A stretch of 64,000 bases of DNA from Falsiroseomonas frigidaquae. Its GTDB lineage: Bacteria > Pseudomonadota > Alphaproteobacteria > Acetobacterales > Acetobacteraceae. Location of the stretch: NCBI RefSeq assembly GCF_012163145.1, contig NZ_JAAVTX010000002.1, positions 372,001 to 436,000 on the forward strand, read 5' to 3'. Below, piece after piece: positions 51,529 through 60,882 of the stretch. Under the pieces are notes generated by a model, which made no database searches, was not told the origin of the DNA, and saw only the letters and a list, made by a program, of their open reading frames with translations. Every line of letters begins with the position of its first letter. Position 1 is the first letter of the stretch. A program made the translations under genes and the position numbers.

Positions 51529-52621
51529 CCACCCCCATCACCTCCTCCGCCAGCGCCAGGGAGGCTGTCAGCCCCGGGCTTTCGATCCCGAACAGGTTCA
51601 CCAGCCCGGCCACGCCATGCACCGCCGGCCCCTGGATGACGAAATCCTGGCCCGGCGCGCCCTTCGGCACCGTCTTCGGGCGAATGCCGGAATAGCCGGG
51701 CGCCAGCGCGCCATCCGGCAGGCTCGGCCACCAGCGGCGGATCGATTCGTAGAACAGGTCGCCGCGGCGCGGGTCCACATTGTAGTCGATGTGGTCGATC
51801 CACTCGACATCCGGGCCAAATCGCGCCTGTCCGCCGAGGTCGATGGTCAGGTGCGTGCCCAGCCCGCCGGGCACCGGCACCGGGTAGATCAGCCGGCTGA
51901 AGGGGGATTTCGTGGTCAGGCTGAAGTAGTTGCCCTTGGCGTAGAAGGCGCCGGGGATATGCGCCTCCGGCACCCCGTCGATCCGTCGCGCCAGGCCCGG
52001 CGCATGCAGCCCGGCGGAGTTCACCAGCAGGTTGCAGGCCAGCGCCATCGGCTCCGCCCCGCCCACCTCCAACTCGATCTGCGCGCCGGCGACGCGGCCC
52101 TGCAGCACCGGCGCGTGGAAGGCGAACATGGCCCCCGCATCCTCCGCATCGCCCTGCAAAGCGAGCATGTAGGCGTGGCTGTCGATGATGCCGGTAGAGG
52201 GCGAGACCAGCGCCGCGGTGCAGGCCAGCGAAGGCTCGATCCCACGCGCTTCCTCGCCCGAGATGAAGCGGAGGTCATCCACCCCATTGGCGGCGGCGCG
52301 CTGGCGGATGCCTTCCAGCTGCTCGGCCTCCTGCTCGCTGGTGGCGACGATCAGCTTGCCGCAGCGGCGGTAGGGCACGCCGTGGCTTTCGCAGTAGTCG
52401 TACAGCTTCCATTTCCCGGCGACGCAGGTCTGCGCCATCAGGCTGCCGGCGCGGTAGTAGATGCCGGCGTGGATCACCTCCGAATTGCGGGAGGATGTCT
52501 CGGTGCCGATGCCTTCCGCCGCATCCAGCACCAGCACCTCCCGCCCCGCCTGGGCGAGGGCGCGGGCCACGGCGAGGCCGACGACCCCTGCCCCCACCAC
52601 CACGCAATCCACCTGGTCCAT
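51518..52621 (-). CDS. FAD-dependent oxidoreductase, L-2-hydroxyglutarate oxidase-like
   Basis: This 367-residue flavoenzyme has an N-terminal dinucleotide-binding site ([17 protein letters not shown]) and the L-2-hydroxyglutarate dehydrogenase-like signature [14 protein letters not shown]. The substrate region ([18 protein letters not shown]) is of the LhgO/DadA type. It probably oxidises L-2-hydroxyglutarate or a related 2-hydroxy acid or amino acid, with electrons to quinone or oxygen. It stands alone, convergent with the preceding gene. Confidence 0.84.
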   Translation of the reverse strand: MDQVDCVVVGAGVVGLAVARALAQAGREVLVLDAAEGIGTETSSRNSEVIHAGIYYRAGSLMAQTCVAGKWKLYDYCESHGVPYRRCGKLIVATSEQEAEQLEGIRQRAAANGVDDLRFISGEEARGIEPSLACTAALVSPSTGIIDSHAYMLALQGDAEDAGAMFAFHAPVLQGRVAGAQIELEVGGAEPMALACNLLVNSAGLHAPGLARRIDGVPEAHIPGAFYAKGNYFSLTTKSPFSRLIYPVPVPGGLGTHLTIDLGGQARFGPDVEWIDHIDYNVDPRRGDLFYESIRRWWPSLPDGALAPGYSGIRPKTVPKGAPGQDFVIQGPAVHGVAGLVNLFGIESPGLTASLALAEEVMGVVRA

Positions 52622-52710
52622 GCTGTTCCCCCGGCCTGTTGGGCCATGGGTATGGCAAAATGGCGCGGACGGGGAGGGGGTGGGCGTGACGCCGGCAGCA
52701 CGGAGACGGT

Positions 52711-53040
52711 TCAGCCGATCTCCAGCGCGTCGATCCGCCCGTCCGCGGCGAGGCCGAAGCGGTAGGTCAACACGGCCGGGCTGCCGGGGAAGCTGCCGGA
52801 GACGCGGGCGCGGACGATGCTGCGTCCCGCTTCCTCATGACATTCCAGCGGCTCGGACTGCACGGCGTAGCGGGCGGTGGTCGATTCGATCCAGGCGCGG
52901 AGCGCGGGCAGGCCCGTCATCTCCTGCCGCTCGTCGCGCACCGTGGCATGGGCGCTGAAGCAGGCCAGCATCGCCGCCGTGTCGTGGCGGTTCTTCGCGG
53001 CAAAATAGGTGGCGAGCGAGGCAGGCAGGATGGCGGTCAT
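52711..53040 (-). CDS. SnoaL-like NTF2-fold protein
   Basis: This 109-residue protein has the nuclear transport factor 2-like (SnoaL) fold: an N-terminal helix with [14 protein letters not shown], followed by [14 protein letters not shown] and beta strands ending in [14 protein letters not shown]. Members bind small molecules or act as isomerases. It is divergent from the HxlR-type regulator next to it, which usually controls such genes. ATG 53040 is used; the long frame upstream is not supported. Confidence 0.76.
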   Translation of the reverse strand: MTAILPASLATYFAAKNRHDTAAMLACFSAHATVRDERQEMTGLPALRAWIESTTARYAVQSEPLECHEEAGRSIVRARVSGSFPGSPAVLTYRFGLAADGRIDALEIG

Positions 53041-53095
53041 CTGGCGGTCCGATCCGGTGATTGGCTGGCCCCAGAGATGCGCGGTAGGCTGGCGC

Positions 53096-53509
53096 ATGGC
53101 CAGAACCGACCGGAAGGTCAGCTACTCACCCACGGGTAAGCTGGCGGATGTGACGCCCGGGATGGCCGCCGCCGGGGTGCAGGACGCGCTGCGCCTGCTG
53201 GATGGCCGCTGGAAGATGGAGATCCTGTTCCAGCTTTTCGGCGGCGGCGTGCTGCGCTTCTCGGAGCTGGAGCGGGCGATCCCCGCTGTCTCCCAGAAGA
53301 TGCTGGCCCAGCATCTGCGGGAGCTGGAGCGCGACGGAATTGTCACCCGCACGCTCCACCCGCAGGTGCCGCCGCGGGTGGAGTACGGGCTGACGCCGTG
53401 GGGGGAGGCGCTGTGCCCGGTGCTGGATGCGCTGCTGGACTGGGCGGCCCGTCGGCCCGCCCAGCCCGCGCTGGAGGAGGCTAGCCCTTCAACCGCTTCC
53501 ACGCCGTGA
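53096..53509 (+). CDS. HxlR-family transcriptional regulator
   Basis: This 137-residue winged helix-turn-helix protein shows the HxlR pattern: ALRLLDGRWKMEILFQL, FSELERAIPAVSQKMLAQHLRELERDGIV and VEYGLTPWGEAL. It likely regulates the divergent SnoaL-like gene, responding to an aldehyde or redox signal. No Cys of the usual redox type is near the N-terminus. Its last 29 bp overlap the end of the TPP enzyme gene on the other strand. Confidence 0.83.
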   Translation: MARTDRKVSYSPTGKLADVTPGMAAAGVQDALRLLDGRWKMEILFQLFGGGVLRFSELERAIPAVSQKMLAQHLRELERDGIVTRTLHPQVPPRVEYGLTPWGEALCPVLDALLDWAARRPAQPALEEASPSTASTP

Positions 53510-55145
53510 CCTGCAGGGCCGAGGCCCGCACATGCACCACCGCGGGCTTCGTGCGCGGCGCCAGGGCGGCGTCGAGCACCGGGGCGATATCGGCCTCGGA
53601 GGCGATGGTGAAGCCCTCCGCCCCGAAGGCGCGGCCCCAGGCGGCGAAATCCGGGTTCACCAGGTCGGCCGCGTCGGCGTAGTTGCGGCCGGGGTAGCGG
53701 TTGGCGTGGTGCATGCCGATCGAGCCATAGGTGCCGTTATCCGACACCAGCAGCACCGGGGCCGCGCCGTGGCGCATGGCGGTGGCGATCTCGTTGCCCG
53801 TCATCAGCGCGCCGCCATCTCCGGTCACGGCGATGACCTGCCGGCCGGGATGACGGATGCTGGCGGCCACAGCCATCGGCATCCCCGCCCCCATGCCACC
53901 CACGGCAGACCCCAAAAACATCTGGCCGGGCCGGAACGGGATGTGGCGATGCACGAAACTGGTAAAATTGCCGGCATCGGTGGTGAGCACCGCATCCGCC
54001 GTCATGCGCTCCGCCACCGCGACGCAGACGGCGGAGAAATTCACGCCATCCGGCGCCTTGTCCCAGCGCGGCGCCGTCAGGTCCCGATGCAGCCCGTGCA
54101 GGCGGGCGATCCAGGCGGCGCGGCCGGGCGGCGTCGGCGGGGTTTTGCGGGCGAGCAGCGCCTCCACCAGCAGGGCCGGATCGCAGGCCATGGGCAAATC
54201 GGCGCGGAAGACGCGGTTGAGCTCGGAGGGGTCGGGCCAGACATGCACCAGCGGGATCTGCGGGTCCGGCGCGGTGGGCCAGGTGTAGGACTGGCTGACC
54301 ACATCGGTCATCCGTTCGCCGAGGGCCACCAGCAGATCGGCCTCCCGCAACGCGGCCATCAGCGGCGGCTGCACGCGGTTGCCGATATAGCCGGCGTAGT
54401 TGGGGTGGTGGCTGTCGAAGAGATGCGGGCGGCGATGGGTGGGCGCCACGGGCAGCGACCATTCCTCCGCCAGGCGCTTCAGCGCGGCCAGCGCCGCGGG
54501 CGGGCCATCCATCGCGCCGCCGACCAGCACCACCGGGCGCTGCGCGGTGGCCAGGCGTTTCGCGAGTTCCTCCACCTGCGCCGGCGCCGGGCCGGGGGTG
54601 GCGCGGATGCGCGGCTTTGCGAGCGGGATGTCATTGGCCGGCTCGTCCAGCACATCCTCCGGCAGCACCACCGCCACCGGGCCGGGGGTGCCGGATTCGG
54701 CCAGGTGGAAGGCGCGCGCGATCGCCTCGCTGGCCTGAATCGGCAGGTCCACCGGAATCACGGCCTTCACCGTATCCGCCAGGTACTTTTCGTAGTTCTG
54801 CTCCTGCAGGGCACCCCTGCCACGGTCACGCCGTTCCACCTGGCCGATCAGCAGCACCATCGGGATGGCGTCATGAAAAGCCGTGTGCAGCCCGATCATG
54901 GCGTTGGAGACGCCCGGGCCGCGGGAGACCATGCACACCCCTGCCCGCCCGGCCCGCATGCGGCCATCGGCGGCGGCCATATAGGCGGCGCCGCCTTCGT
55001 GACGGCACACCACCAGCTTCAACGCCGGCACATCGACCAGCGCATCCGTCAGGCCGAGAAAACTCTCGCCCGGCACGCAGAACAGCAGGTCCACACCGTG
55101 TGCGGCGAGGCTTTCGGCGACCAGCCTTCCAACGCTGCGCGTCAT
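53481..55145 (-). CDS. Thiamine-pyrophosphate enzyme, acetolactate synthase-like
   Basis: This 554-residue enzyme has the three domains of the TPP family. The catalytic Glu is at residue 50 (CRHEGG), and the cofactor site is GDG (442-444) through Asn470 (VSDN). It resembles acetolactate synthase, oxalyl-CoA decarboxylase and 2-oxoacid decarboxylases, but no ilvN or other regulatory subunit gene is adjacent, so it is probably a catabolic 2-oxoacid decarboxylase or carboligase. It is the last gene of the hydantoinase operon and overlaps the upstream aminotransferase gene as ATGA. Confidence 0.8.
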   Translation of the reverse strand: MTRSVGRLVAESLAAHGVDLLFCVPGESFLGLTDALVDVPALKLVVCRHEGGAAYMAAADGRMRAGRAGVCMVSRGPGVSNAMIGLHTAFHDAIPMVLLIGQVERRDRGRGALQEQNYEKYLADTVKAVIPVDLPIQASEAIARAFHLAESGTPGPVAVVLPEDVLDEPANDIPLAKPRIRATPGPAPAQVEELAKRLATAQRPVVLVGGAMDGPPAALAALKRLAEEWSLPVAPTHRRPHLFDSHHPNYAGYIGNRVQPPLMAALREADLLVALGERMTDVVSQSYTWPTAPDPQIPLVHVWPDPSELNRVFRADLPMACDPALLVEALLARKTPPTPPGRAAWIARLHGLHRDLTAPRWDKAPDGVNFSAVCVAVAERMTADAVLTTDAGNFTSFVHRHIPFRPGQMFLGSAVGGMGAGMPMAVAASIRHPGRQVIAVTGDGGALMTGNEIATAMRHGAAPVLLVSDNGTYGSIGMHHANRYPGRNYADAADLVNPDFAAWGRAFGAEGFTIASEADIAPVLDAALAPRTKPAVVHVRASALQVTAWKRLKG

Positions 55146-56098
55146 TCCGCGGCCGCCTTCGTGGCGTTGCCGCGCCAGACCGGCGTCAGCCAGTGGCGGT
55201 ACTTCTCCAGCCGCCCGCGCACCGCATCGTTGTAAAGGCCCTGCAGCTTGCGGGTGACCTCGCCGGGCGTGCCATCGCCGATGTCGTAGTGGTCGATCGA
55301 GACCATCGGCAGCACCTCCGCGCCGCTGCCGCAGAAGAAGGCTTCGTCGGTAACGTAGAGTTCGGAGCGGTCCACATCGCGCTCCACCACCTCCATGCCG
55401 AGTTCCTCGCGCGCCAGTTCCATCAGCGTTTCCCGCGTGATGGATTCGAGGATGTCGGCGGTGACCGGCGGTGTGATCAGCTTGCCATGGCGCACGATCA
55501 TCACGCAGGCGCCGGGGCCTTCCGCGACCTTGCCGGCCGCGTTCAGCATCACCGGCGGACCCATGCCGTTCATCCGCGCCTCGATATAGGCAAGCCGCGA
55601 GTTATGATAATTCGCGCCGGATTTGATGCGCGACGGGGAGGCCAGGTCGCTGTTGCGGCGCCAGGTGCTGATGGCGCTTTTCACGCCCGTCTCCTGCACC
55701 TTCTTCGACGGCATGGAGAAGGCCAGGATGAAGAAGCCGGTGCGGATTTCACTCGGCAGGTAATGCGTCAGCTCGCCTTCGGCGAAATAGACCACGGGGC
55801 GGTAGTGGATCGTCTCCCGGTAGTTGCAGGCGCGGATCAGCTCCAGGCTCGCCGCCTCGATCTCCGCATCGGAGTACGGGATCGTCATGCGCATGATGCG
55901 CGCGCCCTGGCGCAGCCGGGCGATGTGGTCGGCGTGGCGAAAGGTGAAAAGCTCCTGCTGGTCCTCGTTCCAATAGGCACGGATGCCCTCGAACACATTC
56001 TCCCCGCGCAACACGCATTCGGTGGAGATATGCATGGTGGCATTGGCCCAGGGCACCAGCTTGCCGTCGAGCCAGGCGTAATCTGCCGCTTTGCTCAT
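55142..56098 (-). CDS. Branched-chain-type class IV aminotransferase
   Basis: This 318-residue PLP enzyme of class IV resembles branched-chain aminotransferase (IlvE). The cofactor Lys is at residue 159 (SRIKSGANYHNS), and the Glu that contacts the pyridine is at 193 (AEGPGACV). It transfers amino groups between a branched or related amino acid and 2-oxoglutarate. Its position in a hydantoinase operon suggests catabolism of the amino acid released there. Its ATG overlaps the end of the preceding hydantoinase A gene as ATGA. Confidence 0.84.
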   Translation of the reverse strand: MSKAADYAWLDGKLVPWANATMHISTECVLRGENVFEGIRAYWNEDQQELFTFRHADHIARLRQGARIMRMTIPYSDAEIEAASLELIRACNYRETIHYRPVVYFAEGELTHYLPSEIRTGFFILAFSMPSKKVQETGVKSAISTWRRNSDLASPSRIKSGANYHNSRLAYIEARMNGMGPPVMLNAAGKVAEGPGACVMIVRHGKLITPPVTADILESITRETLMELAREELGMEVVERDVDRSELYVTDEAFFCGSGAEVLPMVSIDHYDIGDGTPGEVTRKLQGLYNDAVRGRLEKYRHWLTPVWRGNATKAAAE

Positions 56099-58185
56099 GG
56101 GGTTGTCTCCTCCGTTATGTCGATCAGCAGATTGCCGTGGATGTCGCGGGTGATGTGCGCGTCGGGGCCGATGACGACGGTGGATTCGCGTTCCTCCACC
56201 ACGGCGGGCCCGGCGATGCGCTGGCCCACGGGCAGGCGGTAGCGGTCATAGACGGCGCAGGGGGCGAGGCCCGTCTCCGCGAACCACACCTGGCGGTGGC
56301 CCTTCAGCGCCGCACCCTCGCCGGGCGGCGGGGTAAAGCTGTGCGGCACCTCCGGCCGGCTGGCGCTGGCATGCAGGCGCCAGGAGAGCACCTCCATCGG
56401 CACGCCGCTGATGCGGCGGTCGAAGAGGCCGAAATAGGTTTCGCGGAAGGCGTGCTCGACGGTCTCCGCATCGGCGCTGCCGGGGATCGGCACGCTGATG
56501 TCGAAACCCTGGCCGGCGTAGCGCATATCCGCGCTGCGGCGGAACTGCACGTCGCCGGGTGCCGCGCCGGCATCCAGCAGCATCGCCCGCGCCTCCGCCT
56601 CCATCGCCGCGAATTTCTGCGCGACCTCGTCCCAATCCACCGCCGTCAGCCGCTGCACGCCGGAGCGCACCAGGTCGATGGCCGGGGCCGCGACGAGGAA
56701 CCCCAGGGCCGAGGCGACGCCCGCCCCCTGCGGCACGATGATGCGGGAAAGTTTCAGCAGCTTCGCGAGGCCATAGGCATGCACCGGCCCGGCGCCGCCG
56801 AAAGCGAGCATGGCGTAGCGGCGTGGGTCGCGGCCCTTCTCCGCCACATACATGCGCGTCGCGGCGGCCATGTTCTCATTGACGATGCTGTGGATGCCGG
56901 CGGCGACCTGCAGCGCCGTCATGCCCAGTTTTTGGCCCAGATGCGCCTGCATCGCGCCTTCCACCGCCGCCAGGTCCAGCGCCATCTCGCCGCCGAGGAA
57001 ATACTCGGGCGAGAGATAGCCCAGCAGCAGGTCGGCATCCGTCACCGTGGGCCGCGTGCCGCCGCGCTTGTAGCAGACCGGCCCGGGCACGGAGCCCGCC
57101 GATTCCGGCCCGACATTCAGCAGCCCCATCGCATTCACATGCGCGATGGACCCGCCGCCGGCGCCGATCTCGATCAGGTCGATCACCGGCACCTTCAGCG
57201 GCAGCCCCGACCCCTTGCGGAAGCGCCGCACCCGGGCGGCCTCGAAGGTCGAGGCATGCTCCGCCTCCCCCTTCTCGATCAGGCACATCTTCGCGGTCGT
57301 GCCGCCCATGTCGAAGGAGATCATGTCCGACACACCGGCGATGCGCCCGTAATGCATCGCGGCGGTGGCACCTGCGGCCGGGCCGCTCTCGATCAACTGC
57401 ACGGGGTTGGCGCGCGCGTAACCCACGGAGGCGATGCCGCCGGCGGAAAGCATCAGATGCAGCTTCCCGCCGAGGCCGCGCCGCCGCAGCTCCGCCTCCA
57501 GGCTCGCCAGGTAGCGATCCATCAGCGGCAGCACATAGGCATTCACGCAGGCGGTATTCGCACGTTCGTATTCGCGAATCTCCGGCGCCACGTCGGAGGA
57601 GAGCGTGACGGGCACGCCCGGCAATTCCTCCGCCAGGATCGCGCCGATGCGGCGTTCATGCGCGGGGTCGAGATAAGCGTGCAGCAGGCAGACCGCCACC
57701 GCCTCCACCGCATCGGCGCGCAGCGCGCGTGCCGCGTCGCGCACCTCGGATTCCACCAGCGCCACCAGTTCTCGCCCGCGCGCATCGTGCCGCTGCGTCA
57801 CCGCATGGCGGCGCGGCCGCGGCACCAAGGGCTCCGGCTTGTCGAGGAACAGGTCATAGAGGTCGTAGCGCATCTCCCGCCCCATCTCGAGGCTGTCGCG
57901 GAAGCCGCGCGTGGTGATCAGGCCGATGCGCGCGCCCTTGCGCTCGATCACGGTGTTGGTCACCAGCGTCGTGCCATGCACCACCTGGCGCACATCGCCG
58001 ATGGCACCGCCCGCTTCGGACAGGATGCGGGTGATGCCCTCCAGGATGGCGCGGCCGGGATCATCCGGCGTGGTCAGCCGCTTGCCGGTCAGCACGCGGC
58101 CGGTGGCGTCATCCACCAGCACGAAATCGGTGAAGGTCCCGCCGACATCGACTCCGATGCGGTAGGGGCGCGCAGCATCACTCAT
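56095..58185 (-). CDS. Hydantoinase/oxoprolinase family, A subunit
   Basis: This 696-residue ATP-dependent hydrolase is the A subunit of an N-methylhydantoinase/5-oxoprolinase/acetone carboxylase-type enzyme. It begins with the actin-like ATPase signature DVGGTFTDFVLVD and has a central FDMGGTTAKMCLI, then a C-terminal part with LGGEMALDL. With subunit B it opens a cyclic amide such as a hydantoin, oxoproline or another lactam at the cost of ATP. The gene is followed by ilvE-like and TPP genes and preceded by a Bug binding protein. Coupled to neighbours by ATGA overlaps at both ends. Confidence 0.9.
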   Translation of the reverse strand: MSDAARPYRIGVDVGGTFTDFVLVDDATGRVLTGKRLTTPDDPGRAILEGITRILSEAGGAIGDVRQVVHGTTLVTNTVIERKGARIGLITTRGFRDSLEMGREMRYDLYDLFLDKPEPLVPRPRRHAVTQRHDARGRELVALVESEVRDAARALRADAVEAVAVCLLHAYLDPAHERRIGAILAEELPGVPVTLSSDVAPEIREYERANTACVNAYVLPLMDRYLASLEAELRRRGLGGKLHLMLSAGGIASVGYARANPVQLIESGPAAGATAAMHYGRIAGVSDMISFDMGGTTAKMCLIEKGEAEHASTFEAARVRRFRKGSGLPLKVPVIDLIEIGAGGGSIAHVNAMGLLNVGPESAGSVPGPVCYKRGGTRPTVTDADLLLGYLSPEYFLGGEMALDLAAVEGAMQAHLGQKLGMTALQVAAGIHSIVNENMAAATRMYVAEKGRDPRRYAMLAFGGAGPVHAYGLAKLLKLSRIIVPQGAGVASALGFLVAAPAIDLVRSGVQRLTAVDWDEVAQKFAAMEAEARAMLLDAGAAPGDVQFRRSADMRYAGQGFDISVPIPGSADAETVEHAFRETYFGLFDRRISGVPMEVLSWRLHASASRPEVPHSFTPPPGEGAALKGHRQVWFAETGLAPCAVYDRYRLPVGQRIAGPAVVEERESTVVIGPDAHITRDIHGNLLIDITEETTP

Positions 58186-59162
58186 TCAGGCTTGATCCCC
58201 GCCGTCGTCACGACCTCGCGCCAGCGCGCCGTCTCATTCACCAGCATCGTCCGGAAGGCGTCCGGGCCGAGTTGCAGCCGTTGCAGCCCCAGCGCCGGCA
58301 GCCGCGCCTGCACCGCTTCCGTCGCCATCGACTTGTCGATCGCCTGCTGCAGCCGCTCTACGATGGGCGCCGGGATGCCGGCCGGGCCGAGCACGCCCCA
58401 CCAGAAGCCGGCCACCAGATCCACGCCCTGCTCGCGCAGCGTCGGCACATCCGGCATCGAGGCCAGGCGCTGTTCCGCCGCCACGCCGATCACGCGCATC
58501 TGCCCGGCAGCAACCAGCGGCGCGGCGGTGGCCATGGCCTGGATCATCGCCTGCACCGTGCCGTTCAGCACATCCGGCAGCGCCGCGCCGGTGCCGCGAT
58601 AGGGCACATGCGTCACCTTCACGCCGCTGCGCATCTGCAACAGCTCGATCATCAGATGCGTGCTGGTGGCGGTGCCGCCCGAGGCCACGTTCACCGCCTC
58701 CGGCCGCGCCCGCGCTGCCTCCAGCAGGTCGCGCGTGGTGCGGAAGGGGGAATTGCTCGCCACCACCAGCAGCGCCGGCGCCACGCCGAGCGTCGCGATC
58801 GGCGTGAAGTCGCGCCCGGTGTCGAAGGCCACCGGTTGGCCGGTTGCCGCCTGCACGGCCGGGATGGTTGCCAGCGGCGTGTCGCCCAGCAGCAGGGTCA
58901 GCCCATCGGGCGGGCTCCGCATCACCGCCTCGGCGCCGATCTGACTGCCGGCGCCGGCGCGGTTCTCCACCACCACGGGCTGGCCCAATTCCGCTGCCAG
59001 CGGCGTGGCCAGCAGCCGGCCGAGCGTGTCGGACCCGCCACCGGGCGCGAAGGGCACGATCATCCGAAGCGGCCGCGTTGGCCAGTTGGCCTGCGCCCGC
59101 GCCGCGAAGGGCACTGCGGAAAAAGCGGCAGCCAGGGCACGACGGGTGAGCTTTATTGTCAT
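58182..59162 (-). CDS. Bug/TctC-family periplasmic binding protein in the hydantoinase operon
   Basis: This 326-residue periplasmic binding protein has a signal peptide with RR near residue 7 ending in ARAQAN, and the Bug family signatures MIVPFAPGGGSDTLGR, VVENRAGAGSQIG and VTHVPYRGTG. It is the second gene of the operon, between the B and A subunit genes, overlapping both by 4 bp. It should bind the operon's substrate or a related carboxylate. No tctA/tctB membrane partner is seen nearby. Confidence 0.87.
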   Translation of the reverse strand: MTIKLTRRALAAAFSAVPFAARAQANWPTRPLRMIVPFAPGGGSDTLGRLLATPLAAELGQPVVVENRAGAGSQIGAEAVMRSPPDGLTLLLGDTPLATIPAVQAATGQPVAFDTGRDFTPIATLGVAPALLVVASNSPFRTTRDLLEAARARPEAVNVASGGTATSTHLMIELLQMRSGVKVTHVPYRGTGAALPDVLNGTVQAMIQAMATAAPLVAAGQMRVIGVAAEQRLASMPDVPTLREQGVDLVAGFWWGVLGPAGIPAPIVERLQQAIDKSMATEAVQARLPALGLQRLQLGPDAFRTMLVNETARWREVVTTAGIKPE

Positions 59163-60799
59163 TGTTGTTTCCTCCCATAGTCGCGTTGCGCCCCTTCGGG
59201 CGTGACGTAGCCATCCGCGATGTCGCGCTGCACCGCCGCCGGGTCGCGCGCCGCCGGGTCGCCATAGCCGCCGCCCCCGCCGAGATGCATGGTCAGCCGA
59301 TCCCCCGGCGCCAGCATGGTGCGGGATTTCGGATGCGGCTTGCGCCCGTCCTGCAACTGCACCAGCGCCGGCGCACCTGCCCGCGCGCCATCCAGCCCGC
59401 CGGCCGGATGCTTCATGCGGTCCGAGATCAGCGACAGGCGCACCGGCTGGTCGGTCATCACCTCCAGCTCGATCTTTTGGCCCAGCCCGCCACGGAACTG
59501 CCCCGGCCCGCCGCTGTCCGGCAGCAGGTCCTTGCCCCAGACGAGGATCGGCGCGGAAGCCTCGAAGGCCTCGATGGAGCCGGAGCCGGAATTGGTCGGG
59601 AAGGCCGTGGTGTTCAGCCCGTCCCTGCCCTGCGTCGCCCCCATGCCGCCGCTGCCGAACAGCACCTGGCTGAAGCGGTCGCCACGGTCATCCTGCCCCG
59701 TATAGACCGGCCGCGGCGCCGGGGAGGCGCTGTCCGCCACCACCAGCCCCGGCGCGATCTGCGCCAGGCACTTGTACAGCGCACCCGACAGGAACAGCCC
59801 CGTCAGATGCCGCGCATTCACCGCCGCCGGCCAGCGCGGATTGAGGATGGACCCCTCGGGCGCCGTCACGCCGATGGCGCGGTAGCTGCCCTCGTTGCGC
59901 GGGGTCATCGGGTCCAGCGCGCATTTCAGCGGATAGACCGTGTAGGCGTAGGTGTAGTTCATCACGCTGTTCAGCCCGCGCGCGATCTGCGGCGAGGTGC
60001 CGGCATAATCCACGCTGAGGCTGTCGCCCGCGATGGTCACCGCGCATTGGATGCGCGTCTCCGCCTCCTCATAGCCATCCGCGAAGACCGTGCCGTGCCA
60101 GGTGCCATCCGGCAGCGCCGCGATGGCCTGGCGCATCGCGCCATCCGCACGCGCCTGCAGCGTGGCGGAGAGCGCGGTGAGGTCCGCCAGGCCGGTATCC
60201 GCCAGGAACTCCACCACCCGCCGGGCGCAGACGGAAATCGCCGTGATCTGCGCCTGGATGTCGCCCATCACCTGGTCCGGCACGCGCACATTGCCGCGGA
60301 TGAAGCGCACCACCTCCCGGTTCTCGCGGCCTTCCACGAGAAACTTCGTCGGCGGAATCCGCAGCCCTTCCTCGAAGACCTCCGTGCAATCGGCCGACCA
60401 CAGCGTGCCGCCGATATCCGGCATGTGCGAGGTGGCGCCGGCGAAGGCCACCAGCTTGCCGCCATGGAACACCGGCATCGCCGTGGTGATGTCCAGCAGA
60501 TGCCCCGTCCCCATCCAGGGATCGTTGGTCATCAGCACATCCCCCGGCCGCAGCTCCTCCAGCGGATATTCGGCCAGCATGTGGCGCAGGGTGCGCGGCA
60601 GCAGGCCGACGAAGCTCGGGATGCCGATGGAATTCTCCGCCAGGCTGTTGCCCTCCGCATCCATCAGCACCGTGGCGAAGTCGTTCGACTCGCGGACGAT
60701 GGTGGAGAAGGAGGTCCGCAGCAGCGCCGCCGCGGCCTCATCGGCGATCGAGATCAGCCGGCTCCACAGGATCTGCAGCGTGACGGGGTCGAAATGCAT
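59159..60799 (-). CDS. Hydantoinase/oxoprolinase family, B subunit
   Basis: This 546-residue protein is the B subunit that partners HyuA; it has the family sequences MHFDPVTLQILWSRL, LLRTSFSTIVRESNDFA, NDPWMGTGHLLD, and GGGGGYGDP near the end. ATG 60799 starts the first family strand; the upstream frame is rejected. It is the first gene of the operon, 83 bp from the divergent LysR gene, so its promoter lies there. Together with subunit A it hydrolyses a cyclic amide with ATP. Confidence 0.9.
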   Translation of the reverse strand: MHFDPVTLQILWSRLISIADEAAAALLRTSFSTIVRESNDFATVLMDAEGNSLAENSIGIPSFVGLLPRTLRHMLAEYPLEELRPGDVLMTNDPWMGTGHLLDITTAMPVFHGGKLVAFAGATSHMPDIGGTLWSADCTEVFEEGLRIPPTKFLVEGRENREVVRFIRGNVRVPDQVMGDIQAQITAISVCARRVVEFLADTGLADLTALSATLQARADGAMRQAIAALPDGTWHGTVFADGYEEAETRIQCAVTIAGDSLSVDYAGTSPQIARGLNSVMNYTYAYTVYPLKCALDPMTPRNEGSYRAIGVTAPEGSILNPRWPAAVNARHLTGLFLSGALYKCLAQIAPGLVVADSASPAPRPVYTGQDDRGDRFSQVLFGSGGMGATQGRDGLNTTAFPTNSGSGSIEAFEASAPILVWGKDLLPDSGGPGQFRGGLGQKIELEVMTDQPVRLSLISDRMKHPAGGLDGARAGAPALVQLQDGRKPHPKSRTMLAPGDRLTMHLGGGGGYGDPAARDPAAVQRDIADGYVTPEGAQRDYGRKQQ

Positions 60800-60882
60800 C
60801 TTTGCCAAAGGCTCCGGCCGGTCCGCTCGCAGTCTGCCCCCCGCTTGGCGCCCCCGGTAGCAACCCATTAAGGTGCCGAGGC

